Position numbers and translations under genes: made by a program. DNA of 64,000 bases. Origin: Cryptosporangium aurantiacum. Lineage in GTDB: Bacteria; Actinomycetota; Actinomycetes; Mycobacteriales; Cryptosporangiaceae. The stretch is taken from contig NZ_FRCS01000001.1 in NCBI RefSeq assembly GCF_900143005.1, forward strand, positions 496,001 to 560,000. The letters are read 5' to 3'. Positions 13,373 to 21,365 of the stretch are shown piece after piece. The notes beneath the pieces are model-generated. The model was not told the DNA's origin, did not search any database, and worked only from the letters and a program-made list of their open reading frames with translations. Each line of letters begins with the position of its first letter. The first letter of the stretch is position 1.

Positions 13373-13786
13373 TCAGGACCTACGGGGGCGTCGGCGGGCG
13401 CGCCGCGCCGCGCGGTCGGCTTCGTACTCGGCGGCGGCCACTTCCAACGCGTCGCAGAACGAGTTCACCGACTCGCGGAGGAGCCGCGCCTTGCGGAGCG
13501 CGTTCCGCCGGTCGGCGGCGGTGGCGTTCTCGTACATGTCGAAGTCGATCGTGACCGACCGCGAACAGTCGGCGAGCAGAAACTCCGCGCGGATCGCGAC
13601 GCCGTCGGAGTTGCGGTCGAGGTGGACCTCGGACAGCAGGTGCCCGCGCCCGTGGAAGCCCGGCCGGTTGAGCCAGAGCCGCCGGTAATGGAGGCGGCCC
13701 TTGCGCGGCTTGGCGTCGGCGTCCGGGGCGGAGGTCAGGTGTCGGGGGGTGGATTCCTCGGGGTCAGCGGGGCATGGCTGTGCCAT
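13373..13786 (-). CDS. Hypothetical basic protein between kinase and regulator
   Basis: A 137-residue protein that I do not recognise. It has a proline-rich start, a central part that looks folded (GFHGRGHLLSEVHLDRNS, then AEFLLADCSRSVTIDFDMY), a helical segment (ALRKARLLRESVNSFCDALE) and an arginine-rich end. The start ATG at 13786 has CCGGAG 7 bases upstream. The longer open frame through this region runs antisense over the response regulator and is not supported. It sits on the opposite strand between a sensor kinase and its likely regulator, so it could modulate that pair, but this is inference. Confidence 0.6.
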   Translation of the reverse strand: MAQPCPADPEESTPRHLTSAPDADAKPRKGRLHYRRLWLNRPGFHGRGHLLSEVHLDRNSDGVAIRAEFLLADCSRSVTIDFDMYENATAADRRNALRKARLLRESVNSFCDALEVAAAEYEADRAARRARRRPRRS

Positions 13787-14020
13787 GGCAGGCTCCGGAA
13801 TGGGTGAGGGATGGCCGTGGTCTGCGTCGACGCTGACGGCCGTCACCGTCCGCCGCGCACCCCGAGGACCGGCCGCCGCACCGGCGCCGTCCGCGGAGTC
13901 GTCTGGGTTCCGTTCAGCACCCGGCCAGTGTGGGCATCCGCGGTAGTCCCGGCAACCGATTTGCCCGTGGCCCGAGCCGTCCCGGGACGCACCGCCGCCG
14001 GGGGTCGGCGGGCGACTGGT

Positions 14021-14026
14021 TAGGGT
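14021..14026 (+). promoter_or_regulatory. -10 element of leaderless response-regulator promoter
   Basis: TAGGGT ends 6 bases before ATG 14033. The gene therefore seems to have its own promoter, separate from the kinase. Confidence 0.55.
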
Positions 14027-14032
14027 TCGGCC

Positions 14033-14689
14033 ATGACGATCCGGGTGGTGGTCGCCGACGACCAGGTGATGATCCGTGACGGCCTCGCGACTCTGCTCAC
14101 CGCCGCCGGTGACGTCGAGGTCGTGGGCCAGGCCGGCAACGGGCGGGAAGCCGTCGACCTCGCACGCAGCCTCGCGCCCGACGTCATCGTGATGGACGTC
14201 CGGATGCCGGTGCTCGACGGCATCGCGGCGACCGCCGAGATCCTCGGCGAGGACCCGGGCGAGAACCCGCCGAAGGTGCTGGTCCTGACGACGTTCGACC
14301 TGGACGAGTACGTCTACGACGCGCTGTCGGCCGGCGCCAGCGGCTTCCTGCTCAAGGACGCTCCGGGCGCCGACCTGCTCGCGGCGGTTCGTATCGTCGC
14401 GCGTGGGGACGCGCTGCTCGCCCCGTCGATCACCCGGCGCCTGATCGGTGACTTCGCGCGCCGCCGGAAGCGTGACCTGCCGGGCGGTGACGTCACCGAG
14501 CTGACGCCGCGCGAGCGCGAGGTGCTCGGGCTGATCGCGCGGGGTCTGTCCAACGCGGAGATCGCGGCTGAGCTGTTCCTGGCCGAGCAGACGATCAAGA
14601 CGCACGTCGGCCACATCCTGACCAAGCTCAACCTCCGCGACCGCACCCAGGCCGTGGTTTTCGCCTACCAGCGCGGCCTGGTCAGCTGA
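14033..14689 (+). CDS. Response regulator, NarL/LuxR family
   Basis: A 218-residue DNA-binding regulator. The receiver domain (1-120) carries the acidic pair near residues 10-11 (VVADDQV), phospho-acceptor Asp55 in VIVMDVRMPVLDG and Lys108 in LLKDAPG. The LuxR-type helix-turn-helix (about 150-215) is complete: LTPREREVLGLIARGLSNAEIA, then EQTIKTHVGHIL. It is most likely phosphorylated by the kinase at 11852, which lies on the same strand about 0.7 kb upstream. Target genes are not evident. The hydrolase and acyltransferase genes that follow are candidates by position. Confidence 0.93.
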   Translation: MTIRVVVADDQVMIRDGLATLLTAAGDVEVVGQAGNGREAVDLARSLAPDVIVMDVRMPVLDGIAATAEILGEDPGENPPKVLVLTTFDLDEYVYDALSAGASGFLLKDAPGADLLAAVRIVARGDALLAPSITRRLIGDFARRRKRDLPGGDVTELTPREREVLGLIARGLSNAEIAAELFLAEQTIKTHVGHILTKLNLRDRTQAVVFAYQRGLVS

Positions 14690-14818
14690 GTCCCTGTCGG
14701 GGTGATTCCCGAGGTCAGAGGTATCGCGGGTAGTGGAGCGACCGATACCTGAGAGCCACCCGTAGTCGACTCCGCAGCGTGACGATCCGAACGGCGGAAA
14801 TTTCTACCGTTTGAGCCT

Positions 14819-16141
14819 ATGAAGGCCAGCATCGTCATGCTCCTCAGTGGATTGATCATCGTCGGGTCGGTCGCGGCCACCGGATGGTGGGCGACCGACA
14901 ACCCGGCCTCGCGGGTGCCCGAGCCGCTCGGCATTCAGGCATGGAAAAGCATCGTGACGACGATCGTGCCCGGTATCGACGCCGCGGCGGTGCCGAATCC
15001 GGCCACCGCGTCGCCGACCGAGGTGAGCGCGTTCATCCAGCTGTTGACGCCCGCGCAGCGCGCCGACCTGGTGCGGCTGGCGCCGACGACGATCGGAAAC
15101 CTCGACGGGATTCCGCTCACGATGCGTTACGAAGCGAACGAGAGCGTGCTTGCCGAGGCGAGTACTCCGGCCGTCGACCGTGCGCTCGCCGTCGACGCCC
15201 CGACGCGCGCCGCCGCCGACCGCGCGGCCCGTGCCGACCAGGCCGCCAGCGCCGACTCCGCGGCCAGCGCCGACTCCGCGGCCAGCGCCGACTCCGCGGC
15301 CAGCGCCGACTCCGCGGCCAGCGCCGACGAGGTCGCCCTCGCCGATTGGACCGCGAGCGCCGATGGGGCTGCTCCCGCCGATGGGTCCGCGTCGAGCGTC
15401 CGGATAGAGACGACGGCGGGAGGGGGCGGCAGCACGCCGCAGGCCCGCCCAGGTCGCACCCTGGCCTACGACCCGCGCGGAGACGGCCGCGTCGTTCAGG
15501 TCCTCGGAGATCTGAACCGCGCCGAGCACATCGCGGTACTGGTCCCGGGCAGCAGTTGGCGGCTGGACAACGTGCTGCGCTGGCCGTCCGGCCGGCGGGT
15601 GTCGCCGCTCGCGAACGCGGTGCGGTTACAGCAGACGGTCGGGACCGACGTGGCGATCGTGGTCTGGCTGGGCTACGACGCGCCCGAGCGGGTCGACCTC
15701 TCGGCGGTGGGCTCGGCGCGGGCGATCGCCGGGGCGGTCGCCCTGCGGCGGTTCCTGCACAGCCTCCCGCAGGCCCACGTCAGCCTGCTCTGCCACAGCT
15801 ACGGCACGGTGGTCTGCGGACGGGCGATCCCGGGCTCGCCGGTCGACGAGGTGGTGGCGCTGGCGTCGCCCGGAATGGACGTCCGGACCGCGGACGACCT
15901 GCGGACGACGGCCCGGGTGTGGGCGGCGCGGACCGCGGACGACCCGATCCGCATCACCCCGCCGGTACGCGTGATGGGGCTGGGCCACAGCACGTCGCCG
16001 GTCAACCCCGCGTTCGGCGCCCGTGTCTTCCGCACCGGCACCGCGACCGGCCACGATCAGTACTACACCGAGGGCACGGAGTCGCTGGCCAACATCGCCC
16101 GCATCGTCCTCGGTCGTGCGGCGGAGGTGACGCTGCGATGA
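14819..16141 (+). CDS. Secreted or membrane-anchored alpha/beta hydrolase (DUF1023-like)
   Basis: A 440-residue protein with an N-terminal hydrophobic segment (about 4-24, signal peptide or anchor). A helical region and an Ala/Ser/Asp-rich repeat linker (about 135-185) follow, then an alpha/beta hydrolase domain (about 215-435). The nucleophile elbow is CHSYGT with Ser327. VLVPGSSW and the late GHDQYY, which may hold the catalytic His, fit PF06259. Family members are putative esterases of unknown substrate. The next gene overlaps the stop codon (ATGA), so both are in one operon with a membrane acyltransferase, suggesting acyl-ester metabolism at the cell surface. TACCGT lies 8 bases before the start. 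Confidence 0.75.
   Translation: MKASIVMLLSGLIIVGSVAATGWWATDNPASRVPEPLGIQAWKSIVTTIVPGIDAAAVPNPATASPTEVSAFIQLLTPAQRADLVRLAPTTIGNLDGIPLTMRYEANESVLAEASTPAVDRALAVDAPTRAAADRAARADQAASADSAASADSAASADSAASADSAASADEVALADWTASADGAAPADGSASSVRIETTAGGGGSTPQARPGRTLAYDPRGDGRVVQVLGDLNRAEHIAVLVPGSSWRLDNVLRWPSGRRVSPLANAVRLQQTVGTDVAIVVWLGYDAPERVDLSAVGSARAIAGAVALRRFLHSLPQAHVSLLCHSYGTVVCGRAIPGSPVDEVVALASPGMDVRTADDLRTTARVWAARTADDPIRITPPVRVMGLGHSTSPVNPAFGARVFRTGTATGHDQYYTEGTESLANIARIVLGRAAEVTLR
15245..15328 (+). repeat. 18-bp tandem repeat inside the hydrolase gene
   Basis: Four perfect copies of GCCAGCGCCGACTCCGCG plus a 12-base partial copy. In frame it encodes repeated ASADSA, a flexible acidic linker. The perfect identity suggests recent slippage and copy-number variation between strains. 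Confidence 0.9.
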
Positions 16142-17319
16142 CGCTCGCCACGCGCATCGAGGCCGCAACGCCGGCCGACCGCGACCGCGCCCTCGACGGG
16201 CTTCGCGCGCTCGCCGTGATCGGCGTGGTCGTCGGTCACTTCCTGGTGATGGCGCTGGTGCCGGACGCCTCCGGTGCGCTCCGGGTCAAGAGCCCGCTCA
16301 CCGCGCTGCCGGACTTCGCGCCGCTGAGCTGGGCGCTGCAACTGCTCGCACTGTTCTTCCTGGTCGGTGGGTACTCGGCCGCGCGGAGCCTGGGGGCGCG
16401 GGAGTACGGCCCGTGGCTCCGCCGCCGGCTGATCCGGCTGACCCGCCCGGTGGTGGCGGTGACCGCGCTGCTCGCGCTCTCGTTCCCGGTGCTGGCCGCT
16501 CTCGGTGTGCCGGCCGGGACACTCCGGACCACGACCGCGCTGGTCGTCCAGCCGCTCTGGTTCATCGCGGTCTACGGCGTCGTCACCGCGCTGACGCCGG
16601 TGGCGGTCGCGATCGTGCGTCGGCTCGGTGTGTGGGCGGTGGCGCCGCTGGTCGTGATCGTGGCGGTCGTCGACGCGCTGCGGTACGGGCCGTGGGCGGA
16701 CGGCGTCCCGGGCTGGATCGGGCTGGTGAACGTGCTGCCGGGGTGGGCGTTCGCGTACGTGCTGGGCGTCGCGTGGGCGCAGGGGCGGTTGCCGCGCCGC
16801 GCGGCGGTCTGGCTGGCGGCGGTGGGGGCGGCGCTGCTGGTGACGCTCGTCCTGTGGTTCGGCTACCCGGCCAGCGTGGTGGGGGTGCCCGGGTCGGGGC
16901 GGGTGAACTCGCATCCGCCGTCGTTGCTGGTCGTGGCGCTGGCGATGGCCCAGTGCGGGTTGGCGGTGCTCGGCCGGGAGCGGTTCGCCGCGTTGCTGCG
17001 GGAACCACGCCGGTGGGCGGCGGTCGCGACGCTGAACCTGGTGGCGATGACCGTGTTCTGCTGGCACCAGGTCGCGTTGGTGCTGCTCACCGCGCTGACG
17101 TTGCCTGCGGACCTGCCCGGGTTGCACCAGCTGCCGGACGGGCTTGGCTGGGCGGGATGGCGGCTGGCCTGGCTGCCCGTGCACTGCGCGGTGCTGGCGG
17201 CGCTGGTGTGGGGGGCGCGGCGGTTCGAGGCGCCGTGGACCGGGATGGTGAAGCGGCTCGGACCGGCGGCGGTCGTCGCCGCGGTGGCCTTCGGCGGTTA
17301 CGCGGTGGCCGTGCTCTGA
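16138..17319 (+). CDS. Membrane acyltransferase, acyltransferase-3 family
   Basis: A 393-residue polytopic protein with about ten membrane helices. The N-terminal RALDGLRALAVIGVVVGHF contains the family's conserved histidine in the first helix, and the next segment LFFLVGGYSAARS is also typical of PF01757. These enzymes O-acylate sugars or glycans at the membrane. ATG 16138 overlaps the stop of the hydrolase gene, so an acylating and a hydrolysing enzyme appear to be coupled. A longer open frame starting at 14884 only extends through the hydrolase in another frame and is rejected. A perfect palindrome follows the stop. Confidence 0.85.
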   Translation: MTLATRIEAATPADRDRALDGLRALAVIGVVVGHFLVMALVPDASGALRVKSPLTALPDFAPLSWALQLLALFFLVGGYSAARSLGAREYGPWLRRRLIRLTRPVVAVTALLALSFPVLAALGVPAGTLRTTTALVVQPLWFIAVYGVVTALTPVAVAIVRRLGVWAVAPLVVIVAVVDALRYGPWADGVPGWIGLVNVLPGWAFAYVLGVAWAQGRLPRRAAVWLAAVGAALLVTLVLWFGYPASVVGVPGSGRVNSHPPSLLVVALAMAQCGLAVLGRERFAALLREPRRWAAVATLNLVAMTVFCWHQVALVLLTALTLPADLPGLHQLPDGLGWAGWRLAWLPVHCAVLAALVWGARRFEAPWTGMVKRLGPAAVVAAVAFGGYAVAVL

Positions 17320-17321
17320 CG

Positions 17322-17353
17322 CCGCGTGCCGGGGCCGCGGCCCCGGCACGCGG
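17322..17353. terminator. Perfect 32-bp palindrome after the acyltransferase gene
   Basis: A continuous palindrome with no spacer (central GGCCGCGGCC) begins 3 bases after the stop. It could end transcription from both sides, since the next gene is convergent. No T-run is seen. Confidence 0.55.
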
Positions 17354-17360
17354 GGCCCGC

Positions 17361-17414
17361 GGGCGCGGCGGGCGCGGCGGGCGCGGCGGGCGCGGCGGGC
17401 GCGGCGGGCACGGC
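17361..17414. repeat. 9-bp tandem GGGCGCGGC repeat
   Basis: Five perfect copies and one variant (GGGCACGGC) lie between the convergent acyltransferase and HxlR genes. The surrounding 180 bases are almost pure G and C. Nothing coding is seen here. Confidence 0.9.
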
Positions 17415-17505
17415 GCCCGCGGTCGGGCGGGGGTTGCAGCCACGGCAGGCGGGCCCGCGGCCGCGGCAGGGCGGTCAGGCCGGGTGGCAGCTCCGGCGGG
17501 CGCGG

Positions 17506-17946
17506 TCAGGCGGGGGTGGCGCGGACGTCGCGGGCGGTGACCGGGCTGCCGCAGGTCCCGCAGGCGAGCGTCGGCTCGAGCGGGCCGTCGCAGTCGAGGT
17601 GGGTCAGCCGGAGCGGCGGTCCGTTGCCGTCGTCCATCCAGCGGTCGCCCCAGGTCATCAGCGACACGATCACCGGGTACAGCTCGAGCCCCTTGGCGGT
17701 GAGCCGGTACTCGAATCGGTCGGGCTTCTCGGCGTAGCAGTGCCGACGCAGGACGTCGTCGGCGGTGAGGCGGCGGAGACGGTCGGCCAGCACCGGACGC
17801 GACGCCCCGGTGTTCGCCTGGAAGTCCTCGAACCGCCGCACGCCGCGAAACGACTCGCGGAGCACGAGCATCGTCCAGCGCTCCCCGATCACGGACAGCG
17901 TCCGCGCGACCGAGCACCGCTCGCCGCCGATCTCCGACCACCGCAT
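17506..17946 (-). CDS. HxlR-type winged-helix regulator
   Basis: A 146-residue transcription regulator. The HxlR core is clear: CSVARTLSVIGERWTMLVLRE, then RRFEDFQANTGASRPVLADRL for the recognition helix, then the wing with RFEYRLTAKG. A C-terminal extension has ACGTCGSPVTARDV, a CxxC segment common in actinobacterial members and possibly zinc-binding. It is divergent from a thioesterase gene with 78 bases between them, and that gap contains a perfect palindrome, so it probably regulates itself and the thioesterase. Family members often sense reactive or aromatic compounds. The ligand here is unknown. Confidence 0.9.
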   Translation of the reverse strand: MRWSEIGGERCSVARTLSVIGERWTMLVLRESFRGVRRFEDFQANTGASRPVLADRLRRLTADDVLRRHCYAEKPDRFEYRLTAKGLELYPVIVSLMTWGDRWMDDGNGPPLRLTHLDCDGPLEPTLACGTCGSPVTARDVRATPA

Positions 17947-17981
17947 GACGGAATCTTACTCAGAGAACGGCGATGTGCTGC

Positions 17982-17999
17982 TAGGTTCTGAAACAGAAC
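17982..17999. promoter_or_regulatory. Probable HxlR operator over a -10 box
   Basis: GTTCTG-AAA-CAGAAC (17985-17999) is a perfect inverted repeat. Its left end overlaps TAGGTT (17982-17987), a plausible -10 hexamer for the thioesterase gene. A dimeric repressor bound here would block that promoter. Confidence 0.6.
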
Positions 18000-18024
18000 T
18001 CGCTACGCACAACCGGGAGTCGCC

Positions 18025-18516
18025 GTGACATCGACCGAGCAGCAGCCGACCCGTCTCGGACAGGGCGACCCGTCCGCGCTGCACGGCCTCGCCGGGCTCT
18101 CCGGGCTCGAGCTGATCCGCGCGATCAAGGACCGGCAGGCGCCGCCGCCGAACATCGCGACGCTGCTCGGCATGGACATCGTCGAGGTCGAGGAGGGCCG
18201 GGTGGTGTTCACGGTCGACGCGAAGCCCGAGTTCTCGAACCCGCTCGGCACCGTGCACGGCGGCATTCACGCCACGCTGCTCGACTCGGCGATGGGTTGC
18301 GCGGTGCACACCACGCTGCCCGCCGGTGTCGGTTACACCACGCTGGAGCTGAAGGTGAACTACGTGAAGGCGATCAGCCTGGACGCCGGGACGCTGAGCT
18401 GCGTCGGCCAGGTGATCCACGTCGGCGGGCGGGTGGCCACGGCGGAGGGCCGGGTGACGGACTCGGCCGGGCGGCTGCTCGCGCACGCCACCACCACCTG
18501 CATGATCTTTAGGTAG
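18025..18516 (+). CDS. PaaI-type hotdog thioesterase
   Basis: A 163-residue acyl-CoA thioesterase-like protein. The hotdog domain (about 50-160) contains NPLGTVHGGIHATLLDSAMGCAV, the conserved HGG motif and the central helix, then LELKVNYVKAI and GRVATAEGRVTD. Such enzymes hydrolyse aromatic or medium-chain acyl-CoA esters in the cytoplasm. GTG 18025 follows CGGGAG. The divergent HxlR gene and the operator between them suggest it is induced when that regulator senses its ligand. The stop codon touches the first copy of a dispersed hairpin repeat. Confidence 0.85.
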   Translation: MTSTEQQPTRLGQGDPSALHGLAGLSGLELIRAIKDRQAPPPNIATLLGMDIVEVEEGRVVFTVDAKPEFSNPLGTVHGGIHATLLDSAMGCAVHTTLPAGVGYTTLELKVNYVKAISLDAGTLSCVGQVIHVGGRVATAEGRVTDSAGRLLAHATTTCMIFR

Positions 18517-18632
18517 GCGGCCGCCCAGGACGGCGCTGGCAGGCGAGCGCGCCTCCTTATGACGGAAACCCTGAGGCCACGACGTCGGCGCCCTCGACTG
18601 CCAGCGCCGCCCTGGGCGGGCTCCACGTCAAC
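18517..18632. repeat. Dispersed hairpin repeat, copy A
   Basis: About 115 bases with 33-base inverted arms (18521-18553 and 18587-18619) that differ at only 3 positions, around a 33-base loop. A second copy lies at 39513-39627. The outer stem and the trailing GGGCTCCACGT are shared. The inner stem sequence differs between copies yet pairs in both. It begins right after the thioesterase stop and ends just before the GT39 gene. Confidence 0.85.
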
Positions 18633-18650
18633 TTGCACAGCGGGCTCTTC

Positions 18651-20885
18651 ATGGCGTCTCAGCTCGGCGTCAGCTTCGGAGTAGATCGTCGGCGCGTGCT
18701 GGAGACTGCGACCGACCGAACCCCCTCCCCGCCGACACCGGCGGCGACCGAGCGTCCGACCGGGAAACCGTCGCGTGTGCGCCGCATCGTGCGAGGACGT
18801 GCCGACGACCCCGCCTGGGTCCGCCCGACGCTCGTCCTGATCCTCACGGTCTCCGCGGTCCTCTACTTGTGGGACCTCGGGGCCTCCGGATGGGCTAACG
18901 ACTTCTACGCGGCCGCGGTGCAGTCCGGGACGAAGAGCTGGACCGCGTTCTTCTTCGGGTCGTCCGAGTGGGGCAACGTCATCACGGTCGACAAGCCACC
19001 GGCGGCGCTCTGGGTGATGGCGCTCTCCGGGCGGATCTTCGGCTTCTCCAGCTGGAGCATGCTGGCACCGCAAGCCCTGATGGGCGTGGCGTCGGTCTGG
19101 CTGCTGTACGCGGCGGTTCGCCGCTGGTCGGGCCCTGCGGCGGGACTCGTGGCGGCGGCGTTGCTCGCGATCACCCCGGTCGCCGTCCTGATGTTCCGGT
19201 TCAACAACCCGGACGCGCTGCTCGTGCTGCTGATGATCGCGGCCGCGTACTGCGTCGTCCGGGCGCTGGACGCCGCCGCCACCCGCGCCGGTGCCGGCTG
19301 GCTGGCGCTGGCCGGCGCCGCGCTCGGCTTCGCGTTCCTCACCAAGACGCTCCAGTCGTTCCTGGTGCTGCCCCCGCTCGCCCTGGTCTACCTGGTGTGC
19401 GCGCCGACCGGCCTGTGGCGACGGATCTGGCAGCTGCTCGTCGGCGGCCTGGCGCTGGTGGTTTCGGCCGGTTGGTACATCCTCGCGACGATCCTCTGGC
19501 CCGCCGACAGCCGTCCGTACATCGGCGGGTCCGGCGACAACACCGAGCTCGGCCTGGCATTCGGCTACAACGGCCTCGACCGGGTCGTGTCCGGCAGCGG
19601 TGGCGGCCCCGGTGGGGGGATGGGCGGTGGTGGGTTCGGTGGAGCGACCGGGATCACCCGGCTCTTCAACGACCAAATGGGGACGCAGATCGCATGGTTC
19701 CTCCCGGCAGCGCTGATCGCGTTGGTCGCCGGGTTGTGGATCACCCGGCGGGCGCCACGGACCGATCGCGTACGGGCCGCACTGATTCTCTGGGGCGGCT
19801 GGCTGCTCGTGACGGCAGGCATCTTCAGCTACATGGAAGGCATCTTCCACTCGTACTACAACGTCGCGCTGGCGCCGGGAGTCGCCGCGGTGCTGGCGGT
19901 CGGTGGCCGGGAGCTGTGGCGCGTCCGGGACCAGTTCGTCGCGCGGGTGGTCCTCGCCGGGCTGGTGGCCGTGACGGCCGCGGTGGCGTGGGACCTGCTC
20001 GGCCGGGCGGCCGACTGGAACGCGTGGCTGCGGTGGGTCGTGCTGGTGGCGGCGGTGCTGTCGGTGTTCGCGCTGCTGATCGGTGCGCGGGGAGTGCGGC
20101 AGGCCGCGGTTGTCGGTGCGGCGGTGGGTGCGGTGGCGGTGCTGGCCGGGCCTGCGGCGTACGCGGTGTCGACGGCCGGTACGCCGCACAACGGCTCGAC
20201 GCCGACCGCGGGGCCGGCGGGGAGCAGCGGGTTCGGCGGCCCCGGCGGCGGATTCATGCGCCGCAACGGTGGCGAGGGCGCGTTCCCCGACGGCACCCAG
20301 CAGGCCCCGGGCGGCACCCAGGCCCAGCCGCCGGGCGGCACCCAGGCCCAGCCGCCGGGCGGAAGCCAGGCCCAGCCGCCGGGCGGAAGCCAGGCGCCGG
20401 GAGGCGCCCCGCAGGGGAGCGGCCCGACGTCCAGCAGGCAGGGCGGCGGCACGAACACCGAGCTCGTGGCGCTGCTGAAGGAGACCACGACGAAGTGGGC
20501 CGCGGCCGCGATCGGCTCGCAGAGCGCCGCCGGCCTCCAACTGGAGAGCGACAAGGCCGTCATCCCGATCGGCGGGTTCAGCGGAGGCGACCCGGCGCCG
20601 ACGCTGGAGCAGTTCAAGAAGTGGGTCGCCGAGGGCAAGATCCACTACTTCATCGGCGGTGGCATGGGTGACCAGGGCGGCCAGGGCGGTCCGACCAACT
20701 CCACCACCACGCCGGGCGGCACCACCCAGCAGGGAACCGCACCTCAGGGCGGGTTCCAGCGCGGCGGTGGTCCCGGCGGCAACCGGGGCACCGGCAGCGA
20801 GATCAGCACCTGGGTCGCGGCGAACTTCACCGCCACCACGGTCGGCAACCAGACGGTCTACGACCTCACGAAGCCGACCGCGTAG
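18651..20885 (+). CDS. GT39 family mannosyltransferase-like membrane protein (YkcB/ArnT-like)
   Basis: A 744-residue integral membrane glycosyltransferase of the GT-C fold. GWANDFYAAAV with the putative catalytic acidic residue lies in the first extracytoplasmic loop, followed by the conserved DKPPAALWV. About eleven membrane helices follow (to about residue 510). A long Gly/Pro/Gln-rich linker with 8-residue repeats (QAQPPGGT) leads to a C-terminal domain with AAIGSQSAAGLQLES and a final ATTVGNQTVYDL, as in YkcA/YkcB-type proteins. It probably moves a sugar from a polyprenyl phosphate carrier to an exported acceptor. ATG 18651 is preferred over the upstream TTG 18633. A later GTG near 18695 is also possible. 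Confidence 0.85.
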   Translation: MASQLGVSFGVDRRRVLETATDRTPSPPTPAATERPTGKPSRVRRIVRGRADDPAWVRPTLVLILTVSAVLYLWDLGASGWANDFYAAAVQSGTKSWTAFFFGSSEWGNVITVDKPPAALWVMALSGRIFGFSSWSMLAPQALMGVASVWLLYAAVRRWSGPAAGLVAAALLAITPVAVLMFRFNNPDALLVLLMIAAAYCVVRALDAAATRAGAGWLALAGAALGFAFLTKTLQSFLVLPPLALVYLVCAPTGLWRRIWQLLVGGLALVVSAGWYILATILWPADSRPYIGGSGDNTELGLAFGYNGLDRVVSGSGGGPGGGMGGGGFGGATGITRLFNDQMGTQIAWFLPAALIALVAGLWITRRAPRTDRVRAALILWGGWLLVTAGIFSYMEGIFHSYYNVALAPGVAAVLAVGGRELWRVRDQFVARVVLAGLVAVTAAVAWDLLGRAADWNAWLRWVVLVAAVLSVFALLIGARGVRQAAVVGAAVGAVAVLAGPAAYAVSTAGTPHNGSTPTAGPAGSSGFGGPGGGFMRRNGGEGAFPDGTQQAPGGTQAQPPGGTQAQPPGGSQAQPPGGSQAPGGAPQGSGPTSSRQGGGTNTELVALLKETTTKWAAAAIGSQSAAGLQLESDKAVIPIGGFSGGDPAPTLEQFKKWVAEGKIHYFIGGGMGDQGGQGGPTNSTTTPGGTTQQGTAPQGGFQRGGGPGGNRGTGSEISTWVAANFTATTVGNQTVYDLTKPTA
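20313..20394 (+). repeat. 24-bp tandem repeat in the GT39 linker
   Basis: Three near-identical 24-base units and a partial fourth encode QAQPPGG[T/S]. The two changes between units cluster at the unit start (GGCACC versus GGAAGC). Confidence 0.85.
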
Positions 20886-20909
20886 CGAACCGGGCGCACA
20901 GCGACGGCC

Positions 20910-20943
20910 AACCGGCCTCGAAGCAGGGGCTTAGAGGCCGGTT
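20910..20943. terminator. Bidirectional terminator hairpin
   Basis: AACCGGCCTC and GAGGCCGGTT pair perfectly around a 14-base loop, between the convergent GT39 and FmdB genes. Confidence 0.65.
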
Positions 20944-20948
20944 TCGCG

Positions 20949-21167
20949 TCAACCGCAGCAGCCGCCGCCGCAGCACCCGCCACCACCGGCGGCGGGTGCC
21001 GCGGGGAGCGCGGAGGAACCGCCGGTCACCGCGACGGCGGAGAAGACACGGCTGGTGTCGAGATGCCCGCTGGGGCACGGCACGGAGGACGGAGCGCTCT
21101 CGTGCATCGAGCGCCGGACCTCGAAGATCGTCCGGCATTCACGACAGCGGTATTCGTAGGCGGCCAC
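20949..21167 (-). CDS. FmdB-type zinc-ribbon protein
   Basis: A 72-residue protein. The N-terminal zinc ribbon YEYRCRECRTIFEV and PCPSGH supplies two Cys pairs or Cys/His ligands, typical of the FmdB family (PF09723). A spacer follows, then a Gly/Cys-rich end (GGGGCCGGGCCG) that could bind more metal. The family is annotated as putative regulatory, but the function is unproven. GTG 21167 is the start. It is convergent with the GT39 gene and divergent from pyk. Confidence 0.8.
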   Translation of the reverse strand: MAAYEYRCRECRTIFEVRRSMHESAPSSVPCPSGHLDTSRVFSAVAVTGGSSALPAAPAAGGGGCCGGGCCG

Positions 21168-21330
21168 GGCGCCAGGATATCGGCCGCCCGGCCCGCGACG
21201 CCCTCGCGTCGATCGGTGAGAATTCGGGCATTACTCCAATGATGACCTGAAACCGATCCACGACCGGCGGCGAAAGAGCAGCGGTAAAGCCATAGCACCC
21301 TAGCTGCCACCCTTCGTCCACGGGAGGGAT

Positions 21331-21359
21331 GTGAATCGGTTCACTACGAGGGCTAGGTT
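21331..21359 (+). promoter_or_regulatory. pyk promoter with an inverted repeat in the -35 region
   Basis: TAGGTT (21354-21359) ends 6 bases before the pyk ATG, so initiation looks leaderless. GTGAA-TCGG-TTCAC (21331-21344) is a perfect inverted repeat covering the place of the -35 element and may be an operator. Confidence 0.55.
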
Positions 21360-21365
21360 GACCTC

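Noticed and set aside
13787-14614. N-terminal extension of the opposite-strand frame over the response regulator
   Set aside because: It overlaps a well-supported gene and has no domain. ATG 13786 has a good ribosome-binding site.
15245-15328. Tandem repeats considered as a CRISPR array
   Set aside because: The units are contiguous with no spacers and encode an in-frame linker. No cas genes are present.
14884-16137. Long N-terminal extension of the acyltransferase frame
   Set aside because: It runs in another frame through the hydrolase gene and is Arg/Gly-rich. The family start is at 16138.
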